NCBI GenBank assembly: GCA_025058735.1
Contig: JANXDX010000019.1
Span: 1-64,000, forward strand
Origin: Archaeoglobaceae archaeon
GTDB taxonomy: Archaea > Halobacteriota > Archaeoglobi > Archaeoglobales > Archaeoglobaceae
DNA: 64,000 bases
Direction: 5' to 3'
The first letter of the stretch is position 1. Every line of letters begins with the position of its first letter. A model generated the notes under the pieces. That model saw only the letters and a program-made list of their open reading frames with translations. It searched no databases and was not told where the DNA came from. Shown here piece by piece: positions 7,751-16,520 of this stretch. Both the position numbers and the translations under genes were made by a program.

Positions 7751-10228
7751 ATGCGATACAGTAAACTCGTTTCAGCGATAGTTCTAATTTTAACCGTAAT
7801 TTTAGCAATAAAAATTAGAATACTGAACCCTTGGAACAGCGTTTTTACCTTTAGTGTTCTTTTGAGTGAAAACGATCCTTGGTACTATTATAGATTAATC
7901 GAAAATTGCATTAAAAACTTTCCAAACAGGATCTGGTTTGATCCAATGACCCAATATCCATACGGAACGTACACACACTTCGGCCCATTTTTAGTTTATC
8001 TCAGCACAATTTTAGCATTGATCACAAATTCAACGAGTGGAGAGGCTTTAAGAAATGTTCTAGTATTTATCCCAGCTTTTGGTGGGATTTTAGTAATTTT
8101 TGCAATGTTCTTTTTTGCAAGAAGATTCTTTGATTTGAAAACAGCTTTAATAGCATCGATACTTATAGCGATAATTCCAGGACAGTTTCTACACAGAAGT
8201 ACGTTAAGTTTCAACGATCACCACGTCTGGGAAGTTCTTTGGATGCTCTTAACTTTAGCTTTCTTCGCTTTAATTTTTGATAAAAAGTTCGATAGAAATG
8301 GAATAACGTTAGCGATCATCGGTGGTCTCTGCTTTTCCCTCTACATCTTAACTTGGGCAGCAGGCTTCACTTTTGGATTGCTTTTTGTCTCAGCTATCTA
8401 TTTATCTCTACTTTTAAGAATAAAAATATCTGCTGAAACTTTCAAACTTCTAGTAGTATTCTTTGCATCTTCAGCTCTATTTTACTTGCCTTTTGCTTTC
8501 AGAGCTCCAAGTAGTCCAGCTTTATATTCACCTATGCAACTAAACATGCTGATTTTTTATACAATTTCAACGGTTTTCCTGTGGAAGTTCGATGAAAAAA
8601 TAAAATTTTATAAAGAAGCTTTATTAATAATTTTAGCTTTGGCAGGTGTCTTTGCAGCATCTCTGATCTTTCCAGAGTTCTATACAACAATTGGAACAGT
8701 TACAGGTTATTTACAACCAAGGGGAGGTGCTTTAACAATTGGAGAAGTTAAACCTTTCTTCTCTGGAAACGGTTTCACACTGTTTCCTGCTTTTTACCAC
8801 TTCGGAACAACCTTTTTCTTCGCAGTTCCACTCTACTTTTACCTAATCTATAGACTGATCAAATTCAGAAACGCAAAAGATCTAATAATTTTACTGTGGG
8901 GAATAGCTTTGCTAGTAGCTTTGATAGGACAAAACAGGTTTGCCTACTACTTTGCAGCAGTCTCTTCGGTTTACTGTGCAGCAGTTCTCAACTTACTCTT
9001 CGAGAAACTAGATCTTTACAAGTTGATCGAAAAGAGAGGGAAAAAGAAGGTGAACTACTTTGGAGTAGCTTTAGCAATAATACTAGCATTCATAGTCTTT
9101 TATCCAACGTATTCACTAGCTGAAAGTCAAACTAGAGCTGCAGGAGTTATAAATCAGCAGTGGTTTGAGGCGATGGTTTGGCTCAGAGAAAATACACCTG
9201 GAAAAGAAAACTATGAAGACTTCTACTATAAACTCTATGAACAATCGAATCCAACCGAACCATACAAATATCCCTTCGAAACTTACGGTGTCCTTAGCTG
9301 GTGGGACTACGGGCATTGGATATTATCGATAGGAAAAAGGATGGCGATAGCTAATCCTTTCCAGCAGGGAATAGGAAGTTTTCAGGATTCTCCAGGAGCA
9401 GCTCCGTTTTTTATCTCTCAAGATGAAAGTTATTCAGAAAAGATCGCAGAAAAGTTGAAAGTAAGATACGTTGTAAGCGACATAGAGATGGCGACTGGAA
9501 AATTTTATGCAATGGCAACTTGGGCTGAAGGAGATCTACCTTTAGCAGCAAAGTATTACGATGGTTTCATGTACTATGGACAAAGAGGTTTTGGATTTGT
9601 AATGGATCCATATCTAGTACCTCCAAATTCATTCATGATTCCGCTGATAATTCCAAGCGATCTCTACTACAAGACGATGGAAGCAAAGCTTCATATTTAC
9701 GATGCAAGTGGCCTATCTCATTACAGACTTGTGTACGAAAGCAAACCTGCTTGGGATGCAGTTTACTATGAAAAAAAGAATGAAAGCGAAATTGTGCAAC
9801 AAGCTTTAGTAATAAGCTATCAGCTTGCGATCCAAAGACTTCCAGTTTACTTGCCTGCTACACAAGAAGTTCTTTACAAACTTGCATGTAGGATTAAAGG
9901 TTTATGCGATGTAGAAATACAGCCAAGCGGATACGTAAAAATATTTGAAAGAGTTAAAGGAGCTATTGTTACGGGAAAGGCTGAAAGTGATTTTGTTGAA
10001 GTATCTCTAAAGATTAAAACAAACCAAGATAGAATATTTACATACAAGAAGATTGTAAAAGTTGAAAATGGTAAATACGAGCTTATTTTGCCGTATGCTC
10101 AAGAGACGGTTTATCCTGTAAAACCGATCGAAAACTACAAGTTGAGAGCTGGGGATGTTGTTAAAGAGATCCGCTTGAGCGATGATGATGTTTTGAACGG
10201 TAAAAAGTTCAACATAGATTTAATATAA
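7751..10228 (+). CDS. aglB: Oligosaccharyltransferase AglB (STT3 family)
   Basis: AglB moves a lipid-linked oligosaccharide onto asparagine in N-x-S/T sites of exported proteins, with the active site outside the membrane. The N-terminal half has about a dozen hydrophobic helices and the first acidic motif ENDPWYYYRL soon after helix 1. The catalytic WWDYGHW stretch lies at residues 517-523, followed by a soluble C-terminal domain. At 825 residues it has a typical archaeal length. I chose the ATG at 7751 over a TTG two codons upstream because the TATA-like tract (tttttaattaaag) is about 30 bases before it, fitting a leaderless start. It ends 22 bases from convergent birA. Confidence 0.95.
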   Translation: MRYSKLVSAIVLILTVILAIKIRILNPWNSVFTFSVLLSENDPWYYYRLIENCIKNFPNRIWFDPMTQYPYGTYTHFGPFLVYLSTILALITNSTSGEALRNVLVFIPAFGGILVIFAMFFFARRFFDLKTALIASILIAIIPGQFLHRSTLSFNDHHVWEVLWMLLTLAFFALIFDKKFDRNGITLAIIGGLCFSLYILTWAAGFTFGLLFVSAIYLSLLLRIKISAETFKLLVVFFASSALFYLPFAFRAPSSPALYSPMQLNMLIFYTISTVFLWKFDEKIKFYKEALLIILALAGVFAASLIFPEFYTTIGTVTGYLQPRGGALTIGEVKPFFSGNGFTLFPAFYHFGTTFFFAVPLYFYLIYRLIKFRNAKDLIILLWGIALLVALIGQNRFAYYFAAVSSVYCAAVLNLLFEKLDLYKLIEKRGKKKVNYFGVALAIILAFIVFYPTYSLAESQTRAAGVINQQWFEAMVWLRENTPGKENYEDFYYKLYEQSNPTEPYKYPFETYGVLSWWDYGHWILSIGKRMAIANPFQQGIGSFQDSPGAAPFFISQDESYSEKIAEKLKVRYVVSDIEMATGKFYAMATWAEGDLPLAAKYYDGFMYYGQRGFGFVMDPYLVPPNSFMIPLIIPSDLYYKTMEAKLHIYDASGLSHYRLVYESKPAWDAVYYEKKNESEIVQQALVISYQLAIQRLPVYLPATQEVLYKLACRIKGLCDVEIQPSGYVKIFERVKGAIVTGKAESDFVEVSLKIKTNQDRIFTYKKIVKVENGKYELILPYAQETVYPVKPIENYKLRAGDVVKEIRLSDDDVLNGKKFNIDLI

Positions 10229-10250
10229 TAATATTATTTATATTTTTTAT

Positions 10251-11147
10251 TTATCTAAGATGCAAACAGTCTCCAGCTAAGATCTTTCTACCATTCACCA
10301 GGAGTGCACCATCGTCGTCTATTTCAGCAAAACCTTCAACAACTCCGTGAGGGGTTAGAACTCTTACAAATTTTCCAGAAGTTTTGCAAAAATTTTTATA
10401 TCTTAGAATTATCTCTCTCCAGCTTAAATTTGAAATTCTCTGAAAACTTTCACAGAATTTCTTAAAAACTAAGTTTAAACTGCAAACTTTGTAGTCGCAG
10501 AGAGATGTAGCATTTTCAAACTTATTTCTAACGTTTATTCCTACACCTACGATCACTATGGGCTCCTCATAAGTTCCAGAAAGCTCACAAAGGATTCCAC
10601 AAACTTTTTTTCCATCTATCAAAACATCGTTCGGCCATTTCAGTTCAGCTCTCAAACCTAGATCCATTATAGCCTCCGCTACAGCTAAGCCTGAAACAAT
10701 TGTTATCTTTTGCAACTCTTCAAAATGAGGTTTTAGAGTGAAAGAGAAATACAGACCTCCAAGATCACTTTCCCATCTCCTTCCCCATCTACCTCTTCCT
10801 TCAGTTTGTTTTTCTGCAAAAAACAGAATATTTGGTTTTGAAAATTTTTTTGCTCTTTCGTTTGTAGAGTCTGTAGATCTAAAATAAAACACCTCCTCAG
10901 TACCTAAAAAATCAAATGCAGCCTCAGCGATCGCGTAGGGATTTGGATCTTTCTCGTGAATTATTCTATATCCATAACCTTTTTTAGCTTCGATCTCAAC
11001 GAATTCTCTCATCTTTTTGATTCGTTTCCAAACAGAAACTCTACTTTTCTCTATTTTTCTTGCAACATCTTCACCACTTGCACCTTTTTTTATTTCCTTG
11101 TATATAATATAATCAATTTTTTTAACTCTAATCGAGATCCTTTGCAT
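10251..11147 (-). CDS. birA: Biotin-protein ligase (BirA) with HTH domain
   Basis: The catalytic domain shows EGRGRWGRRW (residues 116-125), the biotinyl-AMP loop, and KWPNDVLIDGKKVCGIL. The enzyme activates biotin with ATP and attaches it to carrier lysines, in archaea mainly of pyruvate carboxylase or acyl-CoA carboxylase. Residues 1-60 form a helix-turn-helix (GEDVARKIEKSRVSVWKRI), so it may also repress biotin genes; no biotin-synthesis gene is present nearby. It follows e2b2 with a 20-base overlap. Confidence 0.93.
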   Translation of the reverse strand: MQRISIRVKKIDYIIYKEIKKGASGEDVARKIEKSRVSVWKRIKKMREFVEIEAKKGYGYRIIHEKDPNPYAIAEAAFDFLGTEEVFYFRSTDSTNERAKKFSKPNILFFAEKQTEGRGRWGRRWESDLGGLYFSFTLKPHFEELQKITIVSGLAVAEAIMDLGLRAELKWPNDVLIDGKKVCGILCELSGTYEEPIVIVGVGINVRNKFENATSLCDYKVCSLNLVFKKFCESFQRISNLSWREIILRYKNFCKTSGKFVRVLTPHGVVEGFAEIDDDGALLVNGRKILAGDCLHLR

Positions 11148-12066
11148 CTACAATTTCACCTTCAATACTGCTGTATCCGAGTCTTTCTCTTATTATTACA
11201 TAAGCCATCTCCGGTGGTATAGCACCTACCTCAGTTACTATTAAATCTATGTAATCTCTCGGAGTAACGTCGAAAGCTGGATTTCTAACTTTAACTCCGA
11301 TCTTGAGCAACTCTTCAGGGACAACTTCTTCAGCAGATCTTTCCTCAATGACAACCAGCTCACCGAAAAGGGTCTTTGGACTAAACTTGTATGTCTCCGC
11401 AGCTACTATGAAAGGTACTCTTGCTTCCTTAGCTGCTAAAGCAATCTGTGAAGTTCCAATTTTGTTTATCAATGTACCGTTTGCAGTTATCGTATCTGCA
11501 CCAACCACTACACAATCCACTTCTTTCATGAAAAACCTGACTGCAGAATCCACTATAAGTGTTACGTCGATTCCAATCTCTCTCAGCTGTTTTGCAGTTA
11601 TATGCCCCTGAAGTCTTGGACGAGATTCGGTAGCTATGACTTCTATCTTTTTTCCAACTTCATAAGCTCTCTTTATTATAGATATCGCTGCAGAAGAGTT
11701 ACAGTGAGTCATTACAATCGAGTTATCTTTTATCCTTTTTTCTCCAATTTCTCCTATGATCTTTTGGGCGTTCTCTACCCAACTTATGAACTCTTTTGCC
11801 TTACTTATTGCACTGATCCTTCTCTCCTCAACGGTTTCCCCTCTATAATTTAAGACGTAGTTTACAGCATTGTAAAGACTGACTGCAGTTGGTCTTGTGT
11901 TTAAAATTATTGATGCAGCTTTTTTCATGTAAGAATCAAAGCTTTCTGAAGGGGCTGTTTCTGCAACATTTTTTAAAATTTCAGCTGCAAATTTTGCAAT
12001 TCTAGCTGCTCCTCTAATTTCCATGTTCTTTATTTTCTTGGCCGCATCGATCACGAACTGAAACAT
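11128..12066 (-). CDS. Ribose-1,5-bisphosphate isomerase (eIF-2B-like, e2b2)
   Basis: Archaeal homologues of eIF-2B subunits in this group convert ribose 1,5-bisphosphate to ribulose 1,5-bisphosphate in the AMP/pentose bisphosphate pathway that ends at type III RuBisCO. Diagnostic stretches are KNMEIRGAARIAK, RPTAVSL, MTHCNSSAAIS, GADTITANGTLINKIGT and NPAFDVTP. The frame could begin 15 codons earlier (12111), but the start used here (MFQFVIDAAKKIK) matches the family length before KNMEIRGA. No RuBisCO or AMP phosphorylase gene is in the window. It is co-transcribed with birA. Confidence 0.88.
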   Translation of the reverse strand: MFQFVIDAAKKIKNMEIRGAARIAKFAAEILKNVAETAPSESFDSYMKKAASIILNTRPTAVSLYNAVNYVLNYRGETVEERRISAISKAKEFISWVENAQKIIGEIGEKRIKDNSIVMTHCNSSAAISIIKRAYEVGKKIEVIATESRPRLQGHITAKQLREIGIDVTLIVDSAVRFFMKEVDCVVVGADTITANGTLINKIGTSQIALAAKEARVPFIVAAETYKFSPKTLFGELVVIEERSAEEVVPEELLKIGVKVRNPAFDVTPRDYIDLIVTEVGAIPPEMAYVIIRERLGYSSIEGEIVDAKDLD

Positions 12067-12237
12067 GTTAAAAAATCCTAACCTATTGTTAAAACTTTTG
12101 TTTTCAAACAATTATTATTTTTTATTTTTATTTTAAATTTTTATTTAATTTAAATGTTTTGATTATTATATTTTAAAAATATATATATTTTTCTTATTTT
12201 TAATTAAACTTTTAAAATATGGAACTTAAAAAATCTG
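12067..12237. promoter_or_regulatory. Divergent AT-rich promoter region
   Basis: An almost pure A/T stretch separates the divergent e2b2 and pilin-like genes. Several TATA-like tracts are present on both strands (aaatatatatat around 12176-12188; tttttaattaaac around 12198-12210), the latter about 30 bases before the plus-strand ATG. No operator-like inverted repeat was picked out. Confidence 0.45.
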
Positions 12238-13920
12238 ATGAACTGCAGAGCAGTTTCACCACTGATAGGCTTCATACTTTTGATGGCAATATTGATGGGA
12301 TTGATAGGTATTCTACAGTCTACAACTTTACCTCAATGGAACAGAGCTGTTGAGACAAGACATTTCAGTTCTCTAAAATACGAAGTAGCTGAAATAAGTG
12401 AAGTTTTATCTATTTCAGCTTCAACAGGAAGTCCTGCAAAAGTTGTTTTTAAAGCAGGAATTGAATATCCAAACTACTATTTCCTATTCTCTCCTCCAAA
12501 ATCTTCTACTACGATAACTGCAAAAGATCTGAAAATAAAGATCGAAGGATCTATCAACTTCACAGACAAAACTTCAGCCATATTGATCGAACCCAACTAC
12601 CTCTACTCTCAACGCTCAAAGTTGATCTACGAACATTCAGCAGTTTTAAGGTTTGAAAACAACGTAATTTTGTTTGAATCTGATCAGAACTCTTTTACAG
12701 AAAATTCGATCCATCTTTACATCATCAAAGCTAAATTTTACAGTTTTGCGACAACAGAGAATGCAAACATAATTTTTGTCCCTGAGTTTGTCAGCGGAGT
12801 AAATGTATTTAGTGGAAACTTGAGTTTTGAATGTTTTGATGAGAAAACTGCCGCTAAATGGTACGAAACTCTGAGTAAAATTTATGAAGTATCAAAAAAC
12901 GGCAGTGAAGTGAAGATCGAGAAACTCAAAAACGTCTCCCTGTCTATTACTATCTTTTCTGCTTACGTTTTGGTAAGTGGAGAAGTAAGAGAGATGTTTG
13001 ATAGAGACGTCGTGCTTGTCAACGTTTCACCTTTACATTTAATGGTCAATAGAGGATCGACTGTATCGATCGGAGTTAAAGTACTGTTGAACAATAGCAA
13101 CATAACAGTTAAAAATGTTCCAGTTTATGTAAACGATTTTTGCAATGGAAACGTTGTACTTTTAAGCAATGAACTTGGCGAAGTTTGGTACAACTTCTAT
13201 GCAAGTCCGAGCTGTAGAGAAGATGTAACCGTAACTTTTCTTGCCCAAAAAGATCTAAAGTTTAAAATAAAGATCGTAGACGTTGGCTGCATCTTTAACT
13301 TAACATGGTTGAACTTCAGTACTGGAAAAATTGTTGAAAAAGATGAGTGGTATTGTAATTTGACAGAAATTTGTAGCAAAAACTTTGTGTTGAATGTTAA
13401 ATATTTGTCATCCAACGTTCAAGATGCTCTGGTAAATTTTGCAAAAGATTCAAATATAATTTTAATTAATAAAAATACAAGTTACACAGATGGTCGAGGA
13501 AACGCAACTGTAAACGTTACAGCTAAAGGTTTTGGAACTGTAAATTTGATCGGAATAGTGGGAGGTTGTATAAAAACCTTACAAATAACAATTAACCCTA
13601 CACCAATTAATTACACTTTAACTTTACATGTGTGCGGTAGACGACCTGAATGGCGCGTTAACGTCGATCCTCCAAATAGCAATTGCGAAGTAGGAGAAGG
13701 TTTTAATACTTGCCTATTTAATTACCCTGCAGGAACAAGAGTAACTCTCACAGCTATTCCACGTGGTAATTTCGTTTCTTGGCATAGAGATTGTGAAAAT
13801 CAGAGCAATCCTTGTATACTGACGATTGATTCAAACAAAGTAGTTTTTGCAGAGTTTGAAGGTTGTAGAGTGTTACCGGCTCCAACGCCTATAATACCTA
13901 CTCCAGTACCTTATATTTAA
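12238..13920 (+). CDS. Pilin-like surface protein with Ig-like region and List-Bact-type repeat
   Basis: The N-terminus MNCRAVSPLIGFILLMAI is the archaeal type IV pilin-like signal (A-V-S-P-L-I-G then a hydrophobic helix of about 20 residues), usually processed just before the hydrophobic stretch by an EppA/PibD-type peptidase. The rest is extracellular: many N-x-S/T sites, an Ig-like region around residues 265-345 (GSTVSIGVKVLLNN, then GEVWYNF), and near 485-545 a repeat of the GxxVTLTAxPxxGxxFxxWxxxC type (here GTRVTLTAIP, FVSWHRDC, KVVFAEFEGC), known from bacterial and archaeal surface proteins. It ends in a proline-rich tail (TPIIPTPVPYI). Likely a glycosylated adhesin or minor pilin; partner unknown. 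Confidence 0.75.
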   Translation: MNCRAVSPLIGFILLMAILMGLIGILQSTTLPQWNRAVETRHFSSLKYEVAEISEVLSISASTGSPAKVVFKAGIEYPNYYFLFSPPKSSTTITAKDLKIKIEGSINFTDKTSAILIEPNYLYSQRSKLIYEHSAVLRFENNVILFESDQNSFTENSIHLYIIKAKFYSFATTENANIIFVPEFVSGVNVFSGNLSFECFDEKTAAKWYETLSKIYEVSKNGSEVKIEKLKNVSLSITIFSAYVLVSGEVREMFDRDVVLVNVSPLHLMVNRGSTVSIGVKVLLNNSNITVKNVPVYVNDFCNGNVVLLSNELGEVWYNFYASPSCREDVTVTFLAQKDLKFKIKIVDVGCIFNLTWLNFSTGKIVEKDEWYCNLTEICSKNFVLNVKYLSSNVQDALVNFAKDSNIILINKNTSYTDGRGNATVNVTAKGFGTVNLIGIVGGCIKTLQITINPTPINYTLTLHVCGRRPEWRVNVDPPNSNCEVGEGFNTCLFNYPAGTRVTLTAIPRGNFVSWHRDCENQSNPCILTIDSNKVVFAEFEGCRVLPAPTPIIPTPVPYI

Positions 13921-13970
13921 ATTTTATTTTATTATTTTTATTAAATTACATCTATTATAGAAAACATGAT

Positions 13971-14999
13971 CTACTGCTTCACTTCGAAATCAAACTCCTT
14001 ACAAACTTTTTCTACTGCATTAAAAGGATTTACAAAAACTAAGTTGTTAGAGAACTTAACTTCGTAATTTGGTTTGAAAATTTCATCAACTTCATCTGCA
14101 AAACCAGTTTTACTTCTTATCCTGCAAACGTAAGGACCAAGGTAAGCTCTGTTTACTCCAGCTAAAAGCATCAATGGAAGCGAACTTAGATCGTTTACTG
14201 AGCCGCAAGCTGTTATATCTGACTCTTTTAACAAGATCCTTGCTAAAGCAACAAATTTCGCAACTTTTGTAGATGGTAAAGGATAAAATTTTTCAAGAGG
14301 TGTTCCAAGAACTGGTTGAAAACTCGAAATCGAAACATGTTTTACTCCTAATTTTTTCATCCAAAAAAGTGCTTTTAGCCAAACTCTATAGTCTGTCCCT
14401 GGAAGTCCTATTAAAACTGTACTTGAAAGAGAAATTTTTCTCTTCATAATTTCTTCAGCTAACTTTAATCTAAAATCAAAGCTTTCTCCTGGCTTAAAAT
14501 ATTGAAACAATTCTTTTTCTGCAATCTCTATTGAAGCATAGATCTCTGAAACTTTGTCCCTTAGAACATCAAGTTCCTCTCCACGAATTGGATATGTATC
14601 AACTGCAACATCTAGCCCTTCTCTACTTGAAATTTTAACATATTCAATCAATTGGCTGTTGTCTTCGTTGTAACCTCCTTCCAAGGTCAGCATCTCTGCT
14701 CCACAGTCTTTTAAAAAATCAATAGCTAAGCAGAATTCTTCAAGTTTCAAGCTTTCTAACCTAAACTTCTCTACATAGTTTGAACAGTAGATACAGTACT
14801 TTTCCATTACACATTTTTTTACTGGATAAACAAAGCTATCCAACTTCAAATTTCTTCCAAAAAACTCATCTCTTATTTTTTCTGCAGTTTCAAGTAACTT
14901 TTTAATCCTGTCGTACTTGTCTGCTTTTAAAAGTAAAGCTTCACAAATTTCAATGTTCGGTTCTTCTTGAACTAATTTGAGTAAATTTTCAAATTCCAT
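13971..14999 (-). CDS. Radical SAM protein, HcgA/HmdB-like (CX5CX2C)
   Basis: The cluster-binding cysteines are C63, C69 and C72 (CVMEKYCIYC), i.e. CX5CX2C rather than the CX3CX2C of BioB and ThiH. This spacing is the known hallmark of HcgA/HmdB, implicated in making the guanylylpyridinol cofactor of [Fe]-hydrogenase (Hmd). The remainder follows the biotin-synthase-like TIM-barrel pattern: LTLEGGYNED for the GGE-like SAM loop, SSTVLIGLPGTDYRVW, SISSFQPVLGTPLE, and LLAGVNRAYLGPYV near the end. No hmd or hcg gene lies in the window, so the product is uncertain. It is a single gene with AT-rich flanks. Confidence 0.75.
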   Translation of the reverse strand: MEFENLLKLVQEEPNIEICEALLLKADKYDRIKKLLETAEKIRDEFFGRNLKLDSFVYPVKKCVMEKYCIYCSNYVEKFRLESLKLEEFCLAIDFLKDCGAEMLTLEGGYNEDNSQLIEYVKISSREGLDVAVDTYPIRGEELDVLRDKVSEIYASIEIAEKELFQYFKPGESFDFRLKLAEEIMKRKISLSSTVLIGLPGTDYRVWLKALFWMKKLGVKHVSISSFQPVLGTPLEKFYPLPSTKVAKFVALARILLKESDITACGSVNDLSSLPLMLLAGVNRAYLGPYVCRIRSKTGFADEVDEIFKPNYEVKFSNNLVFVNPFNAVEKVCKEFDFEVKQ

Positions 15000-15293
15000 G
15001 CCAAGGGTTGCTGTCTTTGTTTATTAGCTTTTACAAGTATTTTTAATTTTATATTTACATCCAATTTATTTATATATATTATAATATTAAAAAATTAAAT
15101 ACTATTTTATTATTTCTATTATCAAACAGTTGTAAACGTTTCAGTTTTTGCAATGTTCAGTAGAATTTCTCGCAATCGATGAGATCGGTTGTAACTTCAT
15201 AAATTTTAGAAATAATTTATATATTATTTTTATAAATTTATTCAGATAATAATAAAAACGAAAATAATAAATAAATAAAATTTATTGAAGATC
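15000..15293. other. AT-rich intergenic region
   Basis: No gene or conserved RNA recognised. The left part serves as upstream sequence for the radical SAM gene and the right part for the DUF169 gene; long A/T runs (tatatatattataat, tttatatattat) may contain promoters. Confidence 0.4.
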
Positions 15294-16046
15294 ATGGAGT
15301 GGAATGATAGGGGGAAGAAGATCTCAGAGATTTTAAAACTCAAGACACCACCCGTAGGGGTAAAGTTTCTTGAAGATGAAAAAATACCAGAAGATGCGTT
15401 TAGACCATCAAAATACGATTTAAAAATGGCTGTTTGCCAAGCAATAGCTTTTGCAAGGTACAGTGGAAGAACCGTTGCACTAAAAGGTGAAGACTTTGCA
15501 TGCCCACCTGTAACTCTTATCTACGGCGTTGCAACTTACGATAGCTTAAAAGAGATCTTAGTCTCAGTGAACTGGTTGAAAGATATGAGTTGTGACTTTG
15601 AAGAAGTAAAGTTACCAGCTGGAAAGTACAAAGTCTTTCTTTTTGGAGATTTAACAAAAATGAAAGAGAAACCTGATGCAATTTTAATTTTTGGAAACCC
15701 TGAACAAATAGGAAGACTAATCCAAGCAAAAACATACTTTGGAGGAACTGTAAAAGCTTCTTTAACAGCAAAAATGGCCAGCTGTGCTGAAGCTTTACTA
15801 CCTGCACTACTAGATAAAGAAGTTGCTATCGCAGTCCCTGGGGCAGGAGATAGGGTTTTTGCTGCGATAGATGAGAACGAATTAGTATTTGCAATGCCAT
15901 ACGAATGGTTAGATAAAATAATCGAAGGTCTTGAAAATGCTGGAAAAGGAGCAAACGTAAGTTATCCCGTACAACGCTACCTTTTCTTTACACCAAGATT
16001 TCCAAGAACTTACAGAGAGTTTGCAGAAAAATTTAAAAAAGTTTAA
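15294..16046 (+). CDS. DUF169 family protein
   Basis: The sequence has the DUF169 pattern: LKTPPVGVKFL near the start, MAVCQAIAFARYSG, a cysteine-proline stretch DFACPPVTLIYG, ASCAEALLPALL, and the C-terminal AIPxR-like PGAGDRVFAAIDENELVFAMPYEWL. The family is widespread in anaerobic archaea and bacteria and its biochemical role is unknown. The ATG at 15294 is preferred to a TTG three codons upstream. Its downstream neighbour is a broken gene, so no operon partner is left. Confidence 0.8.
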   Translation: MEWNDRGKKISEILKLKTPPVGVKFLEDEKIPEDAFRPSKYDLKMAVCQAIAFARYSGRTVALKGEDFACPPVTLIYGVATYDSLKEILVSVNWLKDMSCDFEEVKLPAGKYKVFLFGDLTKMKEKPDAILIFGNPEQIGRLIQAKTYFGGTVKASLTAKMASCAEALLPALLDKEVAIAVPGAGDRVFAAIDENELVFAMPYEWLDKIIEGLENAGKGANVSYPVQRYLFFTPRFPRTYREFAEKFKKV

Positions 16047-16076
16047 ATAAAATTTTTTAATTAATTGATTTTTTAT

Positions 16077-16450
16077 TTAAATTTTCCCAAGGAACTTCCC
16101 TTCGACGATGTAAAAGATCGGATTTACTTCTGCCTTTAAGATCAACAAAATCTGGATCTCTCTTTTCCAGTTTCAAAAGTAAATTTAAATACTCAACTTG
16201 TTTTTTGTTACTGGTTTTCGAGAATTTGTAGAGTTTTTATTTTCTTTAATTGTAGTTCTTCTTTTTCCTTCTACCAAAAAAGTAAAGATACAGATTGATA
16301 GCTTTCAAAGGTTCTTTAAATTCTTTAAAGATGTTTTCTGTGACCTTTCGTTTTTCCTTCTAAAAATTTTCTTGCGAGTAAAGCTTCTCTCCAAAGTGTA
16401 ACAAGTCCCTTAGAATCGAGTAACTTCGGATGCGAAGACGAAAGCCTCAC
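16077..16450 (-). pseudogene. Degraded pyrimidine-dimer DNA glycosylase (Pyr_excise family)
   Basis: From a GTG at 16450 the minus strand reads RLSSSHPKLLDSKGLVTLWR, then EALLARKFLEGKTKGHRKH, which matches the start of the T4 endonuclease V-type family (consensus HPKYLDxKGLVALWREALLA...GxTKGYxxHP). A frameshift and stop follow; the next segments in other frames, KEFKEPLKAINLYLYFF, KKQVEYLNLLLKLEKRDPDF and LKAEVNPIFYIVEGKF, match the middle and C-terminal parts of the same family in the right order. The total span, about 125 codons, equals an intact gene. At least three frame changes make it non-functional. Confidence 0.8.
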
Positions 16451-16520
16451 GATTTAAGAAAGTTTTTAAGAAGTTTACTCAGAGATCAATTGCGGTCAAA
16501 AATAAAACAAAAAATAAAAA

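Noticed and set aside
7996-8214. Minus-strand frames inside aglB (also at 9116-9316)
   Set aside because: Shadows of the oligosaccharyltransferase gene without independent support.
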